DNA of 64,000 bases from Methanobrevibacter gottschalkii DSM 11977. GTDB taxonomy: Archaea; Methanobacteriota; Methanobacteria; Methanobacteriales; Methanobacteriaceae. This document shows, one piece after another, positions 16,595-26,177 of the stretch. How positions within the stretch are numbered: position 1 is the first letter of the stretch; every line of letters begins with the position of its first letter. Both the position numbers and the translations under genes were made by a program. The stretch spans positions 186,001 through 250,000 of the forward strand of contig NZ_RKRG01000003.1 of assembly GCF_003814835.1 (NCBI RefSeq), written 5' to 3'. Under the pieces are notes generated by a model that was not told the origin of the DNA, ran no database searches, and saw only the letters and a list, made by a program, of their open reading frames with translations.

Positions 16595-17434
16595 ATATTC
16601 TGGATGTATGGAAACATGTTTTTCATACTTCAATAATTTTCATCTATTCTTTAAAATAAAACTTTTTGGTATTTGTGGATTGGATTGCTAATTTTTAATA
16701 AGTCTATGAAAAAGATAATAAACTCATTTAAGATGATATAAATTAATATTCTAAAAGCAAGTAGATGGAAAATTCTAAAAAATTCCAAATAAGTTTGCCA
16801 TACTTGAAAAAAACTCAAAAGAGTTCATAAGGTGTAAATAGTATCAGATGCTCCATGTTTCAGATTTATAAAGAATAAGAAATATGGGTCTAATTACAAA
16901 GGATAAATCACAGTAGACGAACAATTGAATAATACTTGCAACATACTTTTTTTTAACAACCCGGCATATCATTACTAAATTATCCCTTTATAAAACAAAT
17001 AAAAATCAGTTCATGTTAAAGTATTAGTGAACAATCAATTGATTTGCAATTTAGCCTTGATAATGGATGTTTAAAAGACATTAACCTATTTTGAATAAAA
17101 CTAATTCTGATGGTTGGAATATCATCATGAAAATTCTTAAAACAAACAAAAGGCATGATTAATCTGAAAAATTAGTTTTAAAAGACAATTTCAAAGTGTG
17201 ATGTGAGTAGAATACAAAATAGATAATGTGGAATGAAAATAACTAAAATGAAATAAACAAATTTCTTTTAAAGAGTAAAATCAGTTAAAAAAATAATTTT
17301 CAGTTATCTTACATATGAAAAATAGTTAAAATAAATTGTTTTTTACTAAAATATATATCATACTTTAAATAAAAATATAAATTGTATTTTAATATTTATT
17401 AAAATAACTTAAATATATTAAAATTTTAAAAGAG
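16595..17434 (+). pseudogene. 840-bp stretch that looks like decayed coding sequence
   Basis: No intact gene is present. Several short plus-strand reading frames look protein-like and are broken by stops and frameshifts. One begins with ATG near 16764 and runs 21 codons. Another, near 16848-16977, spans about 43 codons with one internal stop, and others lie near 17030-17160. I cannot name the ancestor. The last 100 bp are very AT-rich and hold the promoter of the next adhesin. Confidence 0.3.
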
Positions 17435-19669
17435 GTGAGAAAATTAAGCAATTCAACGAAAGTATTATTATTAATATTGGTAACGTTCCTTTCACTGACC
17501 GTTGTTTCAGCTCATGATGCAAATGCAACAGAGCTGATAAGTGATAATTCAAACGGAACGTGTATTGTATCATCAGCTGCTGTTGCTGAGGATAATCAAA
17601 TATTAGGTGAAGTTGATAAACCTGATCTGGTGGTAAATATTACTTCGGATAATATTGATGATTATTTTATAAGGGGGCGATTAAAATCCATTTACGCATA
17701 TGCTACATTATGCATATCTGAAGATATTGATGATTTGGGCATATTAACAATAAAATCAAATAATGTTACAATTAATGGGAATAATCACACATTAAAAAAT
17801 ACGGTTTTCAGTATTGAAGCAAATGGCGTAACATTAAACAACATCATTTTAAATATAACTGAAAAATTTGAAGACAATGAAAACTCAGCAATTTTAATAT
17901 GGAGAGCAAATAATGTGAATATTTATAATACAAATATTAATTATATTCCTCCACAAGATACTACCGCATATGGAATTTATTCTGAAGGAACAAAACGTAG
18001 TTTAAATAGTAATTTAAAAATTATTAACAACACTATTAACTTTGAAGGAAACAACCCATCTGAAGGTAGGGATTATGCTGTTTGTCTGGAATACTCCCCA
18101 AATTGCATATTTGAAAACAATACTGTTAATGCCAGACTGCCATTAAGAACAATAGCATTCGATTTAACAACAGCATATTTATATTCAGAATTTGCACTGG
18201 CAATGGGGATAAGCAACTGCAATAATTCAACATTTAAAGGTAACATTATTAATTGTGATGTTAATGAAAGACCTGAATGCAGCTTTCCAACATTGGATGC
18301 AATATTCATTTGTGATTCAAAAGACTGTGAATTCATCGGTAATCAATTGACGTTAACTGATTTCAAATCATATAAAAATCAACCAAATTACTTGTATGGT
18401 TTAGATATTTATCGAGCTGATAATCTACTTGTTGAAGGGAATAATATTCATGTTGAAACAAGTGGAGGAACTTTTGCTGCAGGAACTGCTTATCCAATAC
18501 AATTAACAGGGCCTGCAAGTGGAATAATCATTAAATATAATGAAATATTTTCAAAATGTAATGGTCCAAATATTGGTATATACTCACAAAACTTCAATGG
18601 TGAAAATTATATTACTATCCTGAACAATCATATAAATGTTACTGGACTTGCAGGAAATCATAGTTGGGCACTGGTAGCGGGAATTGAAGCACAAGACGAT
18701 AATGATATTATAATGAATAATATTATAGAAATTCATAATATTCGCAAAACCACCAAAGAGGATAACTTATATGGAATATCATATTCACAAGAAACAAAAG
18801 GGACACACTCTTATAAAGTAGTTAATAATACTGTAATAAGCGACGGATACTACTTATCTCATATGTTAGATGCAGACAATACAACAGTAACTAATAATAC
18901 ATTAGTTCGTACATATAAATATGCAGATACCAATTATGATCCATTCAAACGTGGGGATGCAATAGGTAAAGACACTGATGAAATCAAAAATAATGATTTT
19001 TCAGGAAATCGTGTTATCACAATATTTGAATATGAAATTGAACAACAGGGCGATGAAATTGATGAAGGGGATGAATTCAACTATGAACCACCAACTAATA
19101 CTGGAAACCATTCCAATATTATTAATGGAAGTGGAATTTCTCCATTAAAACCAGGATTCCCCGGAGGAAACCCATTAATTCCTGGAAGCAATTCTGGAGG
19201 AACAATAAACACCGGAGGTAATGGTAATGTTGGAGGATTCACAAATCCTGATGTTGCAGATGGTGATAAGGGGTATATTGGTCTTCCTGACTTAAGTGGA
19301 GATGATGGTAAAAGTTTATCCCGTAAATTTAATCAGAGAGCTAATGTTAAAACAGTTAATTCATTTAATAATCAAGGAGATGCAAGTAACTCTTATAACA
19401 ATCTTGTATCAACTGAAAACTCAACATCTAGTGAAAGTCCCAGTGTTAATGGAGTAACCGCTAGTGGAACTATTTCTAAATCAGCATCTTCAGCCGGTGC
19501 AGCTGGAAGTAGTGGTGCAGCACAGGAAAGTCTAAAAGCATATGAAATAACTAAAAATATTGTAGAAAATGGTCCTTATGATATGATAAGATTCATAGGA
19601 TTGGCTATAATATGTGAACTTCTACTTATTGTTGGATACAAACGAAAAGAAACAAAAAATTTAGATTAA
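17435..19669 (+). CDS. Membrane-anchored adhesin-like protein, parallel beta-helix
   Basis: A 744-aa surface protein: signal peptide (hydrophobic residues ~9-24, ending VVSA), a long right-handed beta-helix rich in N-N-T/I-rung repeats (about residues 80-530, pectate-lyase-like), a Gly/Pro/Asn-rich linker (about 565-640), a Ser/Ala-rich stalk, and a C-terminal membrane helix (IGLAIICELLLIVG) with a KRKE stop-transfer. It is thus anchored in the membrane, unlike the Lys-rich-tailed adhesins. The start is odd: GAGGTGA (17432-17438) looks like a ribosome site with the in-frame TTA 17444 at the usual distance, while the only legal start, GTG 17435, lies inside it. GTG is retained because it gives an RK-containing signal peptide. 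Confidence 0.75.
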   Translation: MRKLSNSTKVLLLILVTFLSLTVVSAHDANATELISDNSNGTCIVSSAAVAEDNQILGEVDKPDLVVNITSDNIDDYFIRGRLKSIYAYATLCISEDIDDLGILTIKSNNVTINGNNHTLKNTVFSIEANGVTLNNIILNITEKFEDNENSAILIWRANNVNIYNTNINYIPPQDTTAYGIYSEGTKRSLNSNLKIINNTINFEGNNPSEGRDYAVCLEYSPNCIFENNTVNARLPLRTIAFDLTTAYLYSEFALAMGISNCNNSTFKGNIINCDVNERPECSFPTLDAIFICDSKDCEFIGNQLTLTDFKSYKNQPNYLYGLDIYRADNLLVEGNNIHVETSGGTFAAGTAYPIQLTGPASGIIIKYNEIFSKCNGPNIGIYSQNFNGENYITILNNHINVTGLAGNHSWALVAGIEAQDDNDIIMNNIIEIHNIRKTTKEDNLYGISYSQETKGTHSYKVVNNTVISDGYYLSHMLDADNTTVTNNTLVRTYKYADTNYDPFKRGDAIGKDTDEIKNNDFSGNRVITIFEYEIEQQGDEIDEGDEFNYEPPTNTGNHSNIINGSGISPLKPGFPGGNPLIPGSNSGGTINTGGNGNVGGFTNPDVADGDKGYIGLPDLSGDDGKSLSRKFNQRANVKTVNSFNNQGDASNSYNNLVSTENSTSSESPSVNGVTASGTISKSASSAGAAGSSGAAQESLKAYEITKNIVENGPYDMIRFIGLAIICELLLIVGYKRKETKNLD

Positions 19670-19689
19670 CTATTCATTAGTTAATCTAA
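19661..19689 (+). terminator. Hairpin overlapping adhesin stop codon
   Basis: TTAGATTAAC (19661-19670) and GTTAATCTAA (19680-19689) are perfect 10-bp arms around a 9-nt loop, followed by a T-rich run. The TAA stop of the 744-aa adhesin is inside the left arm. Confidence 0.65.
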
Positions 19690-19737
19690 TCTTATTTTAT
19701 TAATATTCCTTAAGCTGTAATTATTTTAATTAAACGT

Positions 19738-19911
19738 TTAAGTAAATTTAATATCATCTAATTCATGATTAAGAAAACTATAATGCAAAAAGTATATATG
19801 AGATTTCGGATTTATAAAATCCGTTATCAGAGTATGATGTGCTTTTTTAGATAAATAACTTTTCACTATCTCTTTTTCAAGGAATTTAAACATAATCTTT
19901 CCATCATACAT
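19738..19911 (-). CDS. Possible small protein or gene fragment, 57 aa
   Basis: A 57-codon frame with protein-like composition, from ATG 19911 (or ATG 19893, which has GGA upstream) to TAA 19738. It contains FLEKEIVKSYLSKKAHHTL and several aromatic residues near the C-terminus. There is no signal peptide and I recognise no family. A stop lies two codons upstream of the first ATG. It could be a real small gene or the relic of a larger one; the adjoining sequence gives no further support. Confidence 0.25.
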   Translation of the reverse strand: MYDGKIMFKFLEKEIVKSYLSKKAHHTLITDFINPKSHIYFLHYSFLNHELDDIKFT

Positions 19912-19999
19912 TCTAAATCATTAATATTTCCATTTTATTTTGAAGGCATTCTGTTTTTTTTTTAAAATCCATAATTGACTAATTATTCATAATCAAATT

Positions 20000-20034
<35 letters not shown>

Positions 20035-20208
20035 GAAATAGTTTTTTTTTAATATCCTTCGTTTTTCTTAATACTAAAATTAGGGAATGATTTTGTTTTG
20101 TTGAGGTAATCGATTTGCAGTATTTTGGAATTTAATCATTAGTTAAATTTTGATTATTTTATTATGGTTGTGTGTTGGTGATGGTTTTGTAAAATGGTGG
20201 TGTGTTGT

Positions 20209-23200
20209 CTATTTGATTTTTATGGTGTTGGTGTTTTTAACTTTCCCATAGATGCTCTGTATTTTATATTTTCCAACTTTCAGCTTTTTAATTTTAATTT
20301 TGGCAATCCCCTTCTTATTAGTTTTAACAATATATTTCTTACCTTTAACCTTAAAGATAACCTTTTTATTTTTAACCTTTTTACCATATTTGTTTAGCAG
20401 TTTGGCAGTATAGGTTACTGTTTTACCCTTCTTAACCACCATGTTCTTTGTTATCAGGATAGGTTTCACTGTTACCTTATTTTTAACAGTGACTTTTTTG
20501 TAAGAAGCAGTAATGCTATACTTACCGGCCTTTAATTTAAGTTTTAATGTTGCATAACCTTTATTGTCAGTTTTAACTTTAATGTTTTTCTTATTTATTT
20601 TAACGGTAATAATTGCTTTTTTAACAGGGACATTATTGTTTAATAAGCGCACTTTATAAGACTTGTATGTGCCATAATACTGAACAATATTTTTATTTCC
20701 TGTTATCTTATAGCTATTGCATCTTACATTAAAGGAACCTTTAATGGTGGACATTGAAAACAAATCTGAACCTGTATATGTTGCAGTATAAGTGTATCTG
20801 CCGGCTTTAAACTCACCAAGATTTCTTAATCCCACACCATCACTAACAACAACCTTATAGTATTTATCGTTAATCTCAAGAGTAATGTTGCCTGTTATTT
20901 TATACTTATTGTCACTGTTTAGTGTTGCATATACCATTAAATCATCATCTGCATTTACATCACCAATATTAACATTCAAGACAGTCTCATTCTGATTCAA
21001 TACAAGTATTTTGGAAGTTGTTATGGATTCATAATTTCTGTCACCACAGTATGTTACAATCAGATTATATGAACCTTTACTTAATGGACTGATTAGCCAT
21101 GAACTGACACCATTATTCACTGTTCTGTTTCTTGGTGAATACTGACCCTGAATATGGAAGGTGACATTACCCATGGCATCATTGTTTAGCAAAGCATCAA
21201 TCCTGATATTTTCATTTAACAGTAAAGGACTTGTATTAACCATTATATTGGGTACTGCTTTTTTAACATTGATTTTAACATCGCAAACAGACCCTTTATA
21301 TGTCTTATCACCATTATACCTGGTAGTTATAACATAATTTCCTGCAGGAACATTAGTAAATGCAGCATTTGCCTGACTATCAGTTAAATTCACAGTTATT
21401 GTTTCATGGTTAAGGACAAATGTCACACTACCGCTTGCGCCTGATGTAACCTTTGAAGTGACAATAACATCCTCACCATATGTGACACCGGATGATGATG
21501 CAATGATTTGGGATAGGGAATGTTTGATGCTGAATATTTTTTCTATTTTCTGATCAGTATAATTATTGTCGCCACTATAGAATACTGTTAATTTATGTTC
21601 TCCTAAAGTCAAAGCAGAAATATTGACAATCGCAAGACCATTACTCAATCTTTTACTAATTACAGTATTATCTACTTTAAATGTAATGTTTCCAGTTGCA
21701 TTGTAAGGTAATCTGATTGTGATTGTTTCATTTTCACCTGCAAGAATGTCCTTAATATCAATATCCATTCTGGTTGCATTCACCACAACAGTACTCTTTT
21801 TAACTGTATTTTTGTATTTGACTGTTATGTTGTAGGTTCCGGCTCTGCATTGTATAGGCAGTTTTGCAACACCATTCTCATCAGTAGTTAAATGTATTTC
21901 TTTATTCTGGAATAAGGCAGTGAAATTTGTATATTCATAAGGGTTATTGTCACTATCAAATATTTTTATAATGTAATAACCTAGTTCCTGCTCATCGATT
22001 GTATGGTTGTAGTTTGTGTTGATAATTGCTTTTCCCTCAATAAATCTTGTAGTGTTCCAAGAGGCATAGGAATAATATTTATCACCAATATAATGTATGT
22101 AGATGTAATTGTTGCCTCTTTTGAATTTAACAGGGAAATTACAAGACCCGTTAGTCAAATTCATAATCAAAACATTATCATTATTAATATACACTCCCAC
22201 TTCACCAGTACAATCATTATAATCAGTATTAACATGGATATTGCCGGTTAAATCATCATTATTAGTGATATTTACTGTAAGTTTTGTTGTTTTCATTGAA
22301 ACAGTAAAAGTAGTGCTGGCATTAGATGGAGCATATTTTTTATCACCCGGATAATAAACACTAACATGATATGTTCCGTTCTGAAGATTACTAATAGTAA
22401 TAGGTGTTACTGTATTGTTTATAAATATTGTTTGGTTCACACCATTAATAATCAATATCGCATCACCTCGAACATCACCAGGATCAATTGTAATATTGAC
22501 AATTGCATCCTCACCAGCATTAATATCCTTGCCGGTTAAGGTTAAATTGGTTTTCCATTTGCTTACAATAAAAGTAGTGTTTGCAACACCACCCATATAA
22601 TACTCATCACTTTCAAAAACCACACTAATATTATACACACCAGGATTCCTATTAATCCTCAAAATCCTATGGCCCTGTGTATCAGCATTTTTAGTGTATA
22701 TTCCGTTAATGTATAGTTTACCTTTTAATTTCGCCTCACCTGGTGTGATGGTGATTGTTATCAGACCGGTTTGACCATATTTAACTTCGGGAGCAACTAC
22801 AGTAATATTGGTAGGTATTTTATACACAGCAAAAATAAAATACTGATTTAGTATTTTAAAATATTCATCATCGCCATCATAATCAATCCTCATAGTATAA
22901 TTGTCAGGTTTTAATATTTCAGGAATGGTGAAGCTGCATTCGGAATCTGTTAGGTTCAATATGATTTTTTCATTGTTGTATCTTAAAGTTATGTTTCCGG
23001 TTGGTTGTGTGGTGAGATTTCCCTTAATTTTAATATGGAATGTTATGTTGCCCTCTTTATAGGTTATGTTATTGTAGTTTACTTCCATTTCTGCAAATTC
23101 TTTTCCCACATCAACCAAAGCACTACTCTTAAAATTCAAGATATTGCTGTATATTATGTATTCGCCTTTAACATGGGTGTAGTTGAAATTAAATGTGTAT

Positions 23201-25758
23201 TTGTCTTTTAGAAGTGTTGTTATGTTTTTGTATTCACCGTTTTCATCAATTGTTGTAATGGTTGCGTTTAATCCTGGAGTTAATAATTTGTCCCAATCAT
23301 TGAAGGTCATATAATCAGCACCATTGGTCAGACCTAATGACAAAGTGATATTTCTGGTTTCATTAAGCTTAATCGGAATATACTCACCAAAATAAGGAAC
23401 AAAATAATAATTATAATTTGCATTTGCAAAAATACTGGATGGTTTTAAACAATAAAAATTATAATTGACATCACATGCACCATTCCCAGTATTAAATAAA
23501 AAACTGCTTGGTTTATGAATATTTCCGGTATAATATTGTGTATTTAGCAGGTAATTGTATTTATATGTTAACTTTCCAGTATTGTAAATGTTTATTGAAC
23601 CATCACCACCCCAAAAAGCAATCCACTCTCTTGGTTTATTACCATCAAGAATACAGCCAGTTATTTTCATTTCCCCATCATTTTTAATGATTCCATAATA
23701 TGTATCCCAGTTACCATTGCTTTCTTCTGAAATATCATTGTTCTTAATAATTGATTTTGTAATGTTTATTTTAGCATTTTTATAATTATAAATTACACCG
23801 GAATATACTTCAACAATATATGAAAATACTTGACCATTAGGCTGCTCTACATATCTCCACTTGGTATCAGCATCTCCATGGTTTTCTATAATTTCACAGT
23901 TTTCAATATTTGCAATATTATTATTGTATACTGCTGCACCAACCCCACTACATCTATTAAATAGTGTATTATTGACATTTAATTGGTTATTATTATATAT
24001 GCCTCCACATTTATTTATTATCGTATTATTTATGGTTAATATTCCATCATTATGTATTCCTGTGGATTTGTTTATTAATATATTGTTTATGTTTAGTGTT
24101 CCTATATTGTATAATGCTTTTCCACTGATTGTTTGAAATCTACTATTGGTTATATTTGCATTTTTAGTATATATTGCTTCTCCGCTTATTGTTTGGAAGG
24201 TGGAGTTTGATATTGTTAAATCTTCGTTGTTGTATATTGCTCCATTGTTTATTGATTGGAATGTGGTGTTTGTTATGTTTAGTGTTTTTTTATTGTATAT
24301 TGCACCACTTTTTCCTGTGATTTTTTGAAATGTGGTGTTTGTTATTGTGGAGTGTTTGATGTTGTATATTGCTCCTCCTTCAAGAGATGAGGTTGCCCGT
24401 ATATATGAAAAATATTTTCCAGTATTATTTAATTGCCGGGTGTATTGTATTGTATGAGAAAAAATGTCTGTTGAGGTTATGTTTTCCATTATTGTGTTTT
24501 TTATTTCAAGTATTGCATTATTGTATATTGTTCTATAATTGATGTTTGTAAATTTTGAGTCAGTTACAATGGCTTTACCATAGTTAACGATTATTGCATT
24601 CCAATCTAATTTTTTATTATTGTTTGTTAATGGATTCAAATTAATATTATTAAAAGTAGTATTTTTAATGTTTAGTGTTTTTTTATTGTATATTAATCCG
24701 TTTTCGGATGTTGTTTTGATATTGTTAAGGAATAATGCATAGTATTTTGTTGTATTTTCAATAATACTGTCTTCTATAGTTAAATTACCATTATTACTTA
24801 TTAATCTTCCAATATTGTTGTTGAAATTATTGTTCACAATTTTTAAGTTACCATTATTCTGCATTATGTAATTAGTGGAGATGTTGGTGAATGTTAGGTT
24901 TATTAAGGTTAGTGTTGCTTGGGAGTTTATTGTAAATATTGTTCCATGATCCAATCCATTTATTATGGTGTTGTTTGCGATTATTGTGATATTCTTATCG
25001 ATAGTGATCGTTATATCCTCATCATTCAGTATTTCCATATTGTTTAAGTAAATTATACTATTTGTTGGCGCATCATTTATTGCTTTTTTTAAGTATTTGA
25101 TTTGATTTGTCCAGTTTTCATTTGAAAAATAAGTATTATTGACTATAATATTATTGTTGTTTAAATTAGTTAAGTTAATTTTTTTTATTTCTTCAAAACT
25201 TAATGTATTTGATTCAATTTGTAAAATCACGGCTTTCAATTCAGTTCTATCTTTGATTGTATATGGAAATGTTACATCTAGTGTTTGATGGGCATTGTGT
25301 TCATATTCAGCATTATTTTGGTCGGATACGTTAAATGCATGGATTTTTGTGTTGTTTTCATATATTCGTATCTGACATGTATCATAATAATCTTTTGACA
25401 TGTATAAGTCCCAATCTAGATGGACATTCATTGTAGTATTTGCAGTACTGAATGTTGTGAAATTTTCGATTGTTAATATTAATTGTGTATGATAAATTTC
25501 ACCCTTTTTATTATTATAATAATTATCGTCTGGCGGATGCATAGAGAATGATAATTGATCATTTTCTGTTGTTTGGTGTATTTCATTGATATTTTCTGTT
25601 TTTTGTGTTAGGATATTTATTTGTTCATCTGTATTAATATTGGAAATATTCTGACTAACATTTGTTGTAAAAGTATCGTTATCCATAGCAGCGATACAAG
25701 TTATATTCACCAGTGTCAATAAAATAAATATTATTAACATGTATTTTTTGATTTTCAT
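20209..25758 (-). CDS. Giant adhesin-like protein: beta-helix, Ig-like repeats, Lys-rich tail
   Basis: A 1849-aa secreted protein. ATG 25758 (MKIKKYM) follows GGAGG by 11 nt and starts the signal peptide; an upstream in-frame ATG at 25779 precedes the ribosome site. Residues ~200-720 form a parallel beta-helix with ~20-residue NITNTTF/IYN rungs resembling polymorphic outer-membrane-protein repeats. From ~residue 890 come about eight Ig-like domains, each closing with a G-x-Y-x5-Y-x-GD-x-x-Y block (for example PAGNYVITTRYNGDKTY). The last ~160 residues are strongly Lys-rich, with two beta units like the tail of the adhesin at 4243. It is divergent from the adhesin at 26178 and convergent with that at 17435. 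The function is presumably attachment to partner cells or host polymers (inference). Confidence 0.8.
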   Translation of the reverse strand: MKIKKYMLIIFILLTLVNITCIAAMDNDTFTTNVSQNISNINTDEQINILTQKTENINEIHQTTENDQLSFSMHPPDDNYYNNKKGEIYHTQLILTIENFTTFSTANTTMNVHLDWDLYMSKDYYDTCQIRIYENNTKIHAFNVSDQNNAEYEHNAHQTLDVTFPYTIKDRTELKAVILQIESNTLSFEEIKKINLTNLNNNNIIVNNTYFSNENWTNQIKYLKKAINDAPTNSIIYLNNMEILNDEDITITIDKNITIIANNTIINGLDHGTIFTINSQATLTLINLTFTNISTNYIMQNNGNLKIVNNNFNNNIGRLISNNGNLTIEDSIIENTTKYYALFLNNIKTTSENGLIYNKKTLNIKNTTFNNINLNPLTNNNKKLDWNAIIVNYGKAIVTDSKFTNINYRTIYNNAILEIKNTIMENITSTDIFSHTIQYTRQLNNTGKYFSYIRATSSLEGGAIYNIKHSTITNTTFQKITGKSGAIYNKKTLNITNTTFQSINNGAIYNNEDLTISNSTFQTISGEAIYTKNANITNSRFQTISGKALYNIGTLNINNILINKSTGIHNDGILTINNTIINKCGGIYNNNQLNVNNTLFNRCSGVGAAVYNNNIANIENCEIIENHGDADTKWRYVEQPNGQVFSYIVEVYSGVIYNYKNAKINITKSIIKNNDISEESNGNWDTYYGIIKNDGEMKITGCILDGNKPREWIAFWGGDGSINIYNTGKLTYKYNYLLNTQYYTGNIHKPSSFLFNTGNGACDVNYNFYCLKPSSIFANANYNYYFVPYFGEYIPIKLNETRNITLSLGLTNGADYMTFNDWDKLLTPGLNATITTIDENGEYKNITTLLKDKYTFNFNYTHVKGEYIIYSNILNFKSSALVDVGKEFAEMEVNYNNITYKEGNITFHIKIKGNLTTQPTGNITLRYNNEKIILNLTDSECSFTIPEILKPDNYTMRIDYDGDDEYFKILNQYFIFAVYKIPTNITVVAPEVKYGQTGLITITITPGEAKLKGKLYINGIYTKNADTQGHRILRINRNPGVYNISVVFESDEYYMGGVANTTFIVSKWKTNLTLTGKDINAGEDAIVNITIDPGDVRGDAILIINGVNQTIFINNTVTPITISNLQNGTYHVSVYYPGDKKYAPSNASTTFTVSMKTTKLTVNITNNDDLTGNIHVNTDYNDCTGEVGVYINNDNVLIMNLTNGSCNFPVKFKRGNNYIYIHYIGDKYYSYASWNTTRFIEGKAIINTNYNHTIDEQELGYYIIKIFDSDNNPYEYTNFTALFQNKEIHLTTDENGVAKLPIQCRAGTYNITVKYKNTVKKSTVVVNATRMDIDIKDILAGENETITIRLPYNATGNITFKVDNTVISKRLSNGLAIVNISALTLGEHKLTVFYSGDNNYTDQKIEKIFSIKHSLSQIIASSSGVTYGEDVIVTSKVTSGASGSVTFVLNHETITVNLTDSQANAAFTNVPAGNYVITTRYNGDKTYKGSVCDVKINVKKAVPNIMVNTSPLLLNENIRIDALLNNDAMGNVTFHIQGQYSPRNRTVNNGVSSWLISPLSKGSYNLIVTYCGDRNYESITTSKILVLNQNETVLNVNIGDVNADDDLMVYATLNSDNKYKITGNITLEINDKYYKVVVSDGVGLRNLGEFKAGRYTYTATYTGSDLFSMSTIKGSFNVRCNSYKITGNKNIVQYYGTYKSYKVRLLNNNVPVKKAIITVKINKKNIKVKTDNKGYATLKLKLKAGKYSITASYKKVTVKNKVTVKPILITKNMVVKKGKTVTYTAKLLNKYGKKVKNKKVIFKVKGKKYIVKTNKKGIAKIKIKKLKVGKYKIQSIYGKVKNTNTIKIK

Positions 25759-26177
25759 TTTTATTATTGCCTCCATCATTTTTTTACATACATGTGTTCA
25801 CCAAAAATAGTTTTTTTTGATGCAAATTTTTTTGTTTTTGAATTGAAGTAATTTTAATCGGTTTTCAAAAATTAATTTTAGATTTTTTGCGAACATTAAT
25901 GTAATATATGAAAATTCATATATAATTTAATATAAGTTAAGATAACTTTATATATCTTTTTGTATATATTATAATTCATTAGATAATTATTCAAATATAA
26001 TTTAAATTATTATATAAAAAATACTTTAGTATTACTATAATAAAAATTTATTTAATTGAAAAAATTATCTGATGAAATAATCTAAAAAAATAGACAAGAT
26101 TCATTTTTTCTATAAAAAATGCAGTTCCTATTAATTTGGATTAAATATATTATAAAGGATATTAGGAGAATAAAAAA
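25759..26177. promoter_or_regulatory. Divergent promoter region between two adhesin genes
   Basis: About 400 bp without genes separates two divergent adhesin genes. It includes the ribosome sites GGAGG (minus, near 25770) and AGGAGA (26164-26169, plus), several TATA-like runs (for example near 25945-25975), and an inverted repeat, ATATATGAA/TTCATATAT, at 25904-25923 near its middle that could be a shared control site. Confidence 0.45.

Noticed and set aside
22003-24328. Several plus-strand hydrophobic frames opposite the giant adhesin
   Set aside because: They are the reverse of repetitive Asn/Ile/Thr codons in the beta-helix; no starts or functional motifs.
23860-24700. Short regular repeats that recall a CRISPR array
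   Set aside because: The repeats are degenerate, in frame with the coding beta-helix rungs, and lack fixed repeats with unique spacers.
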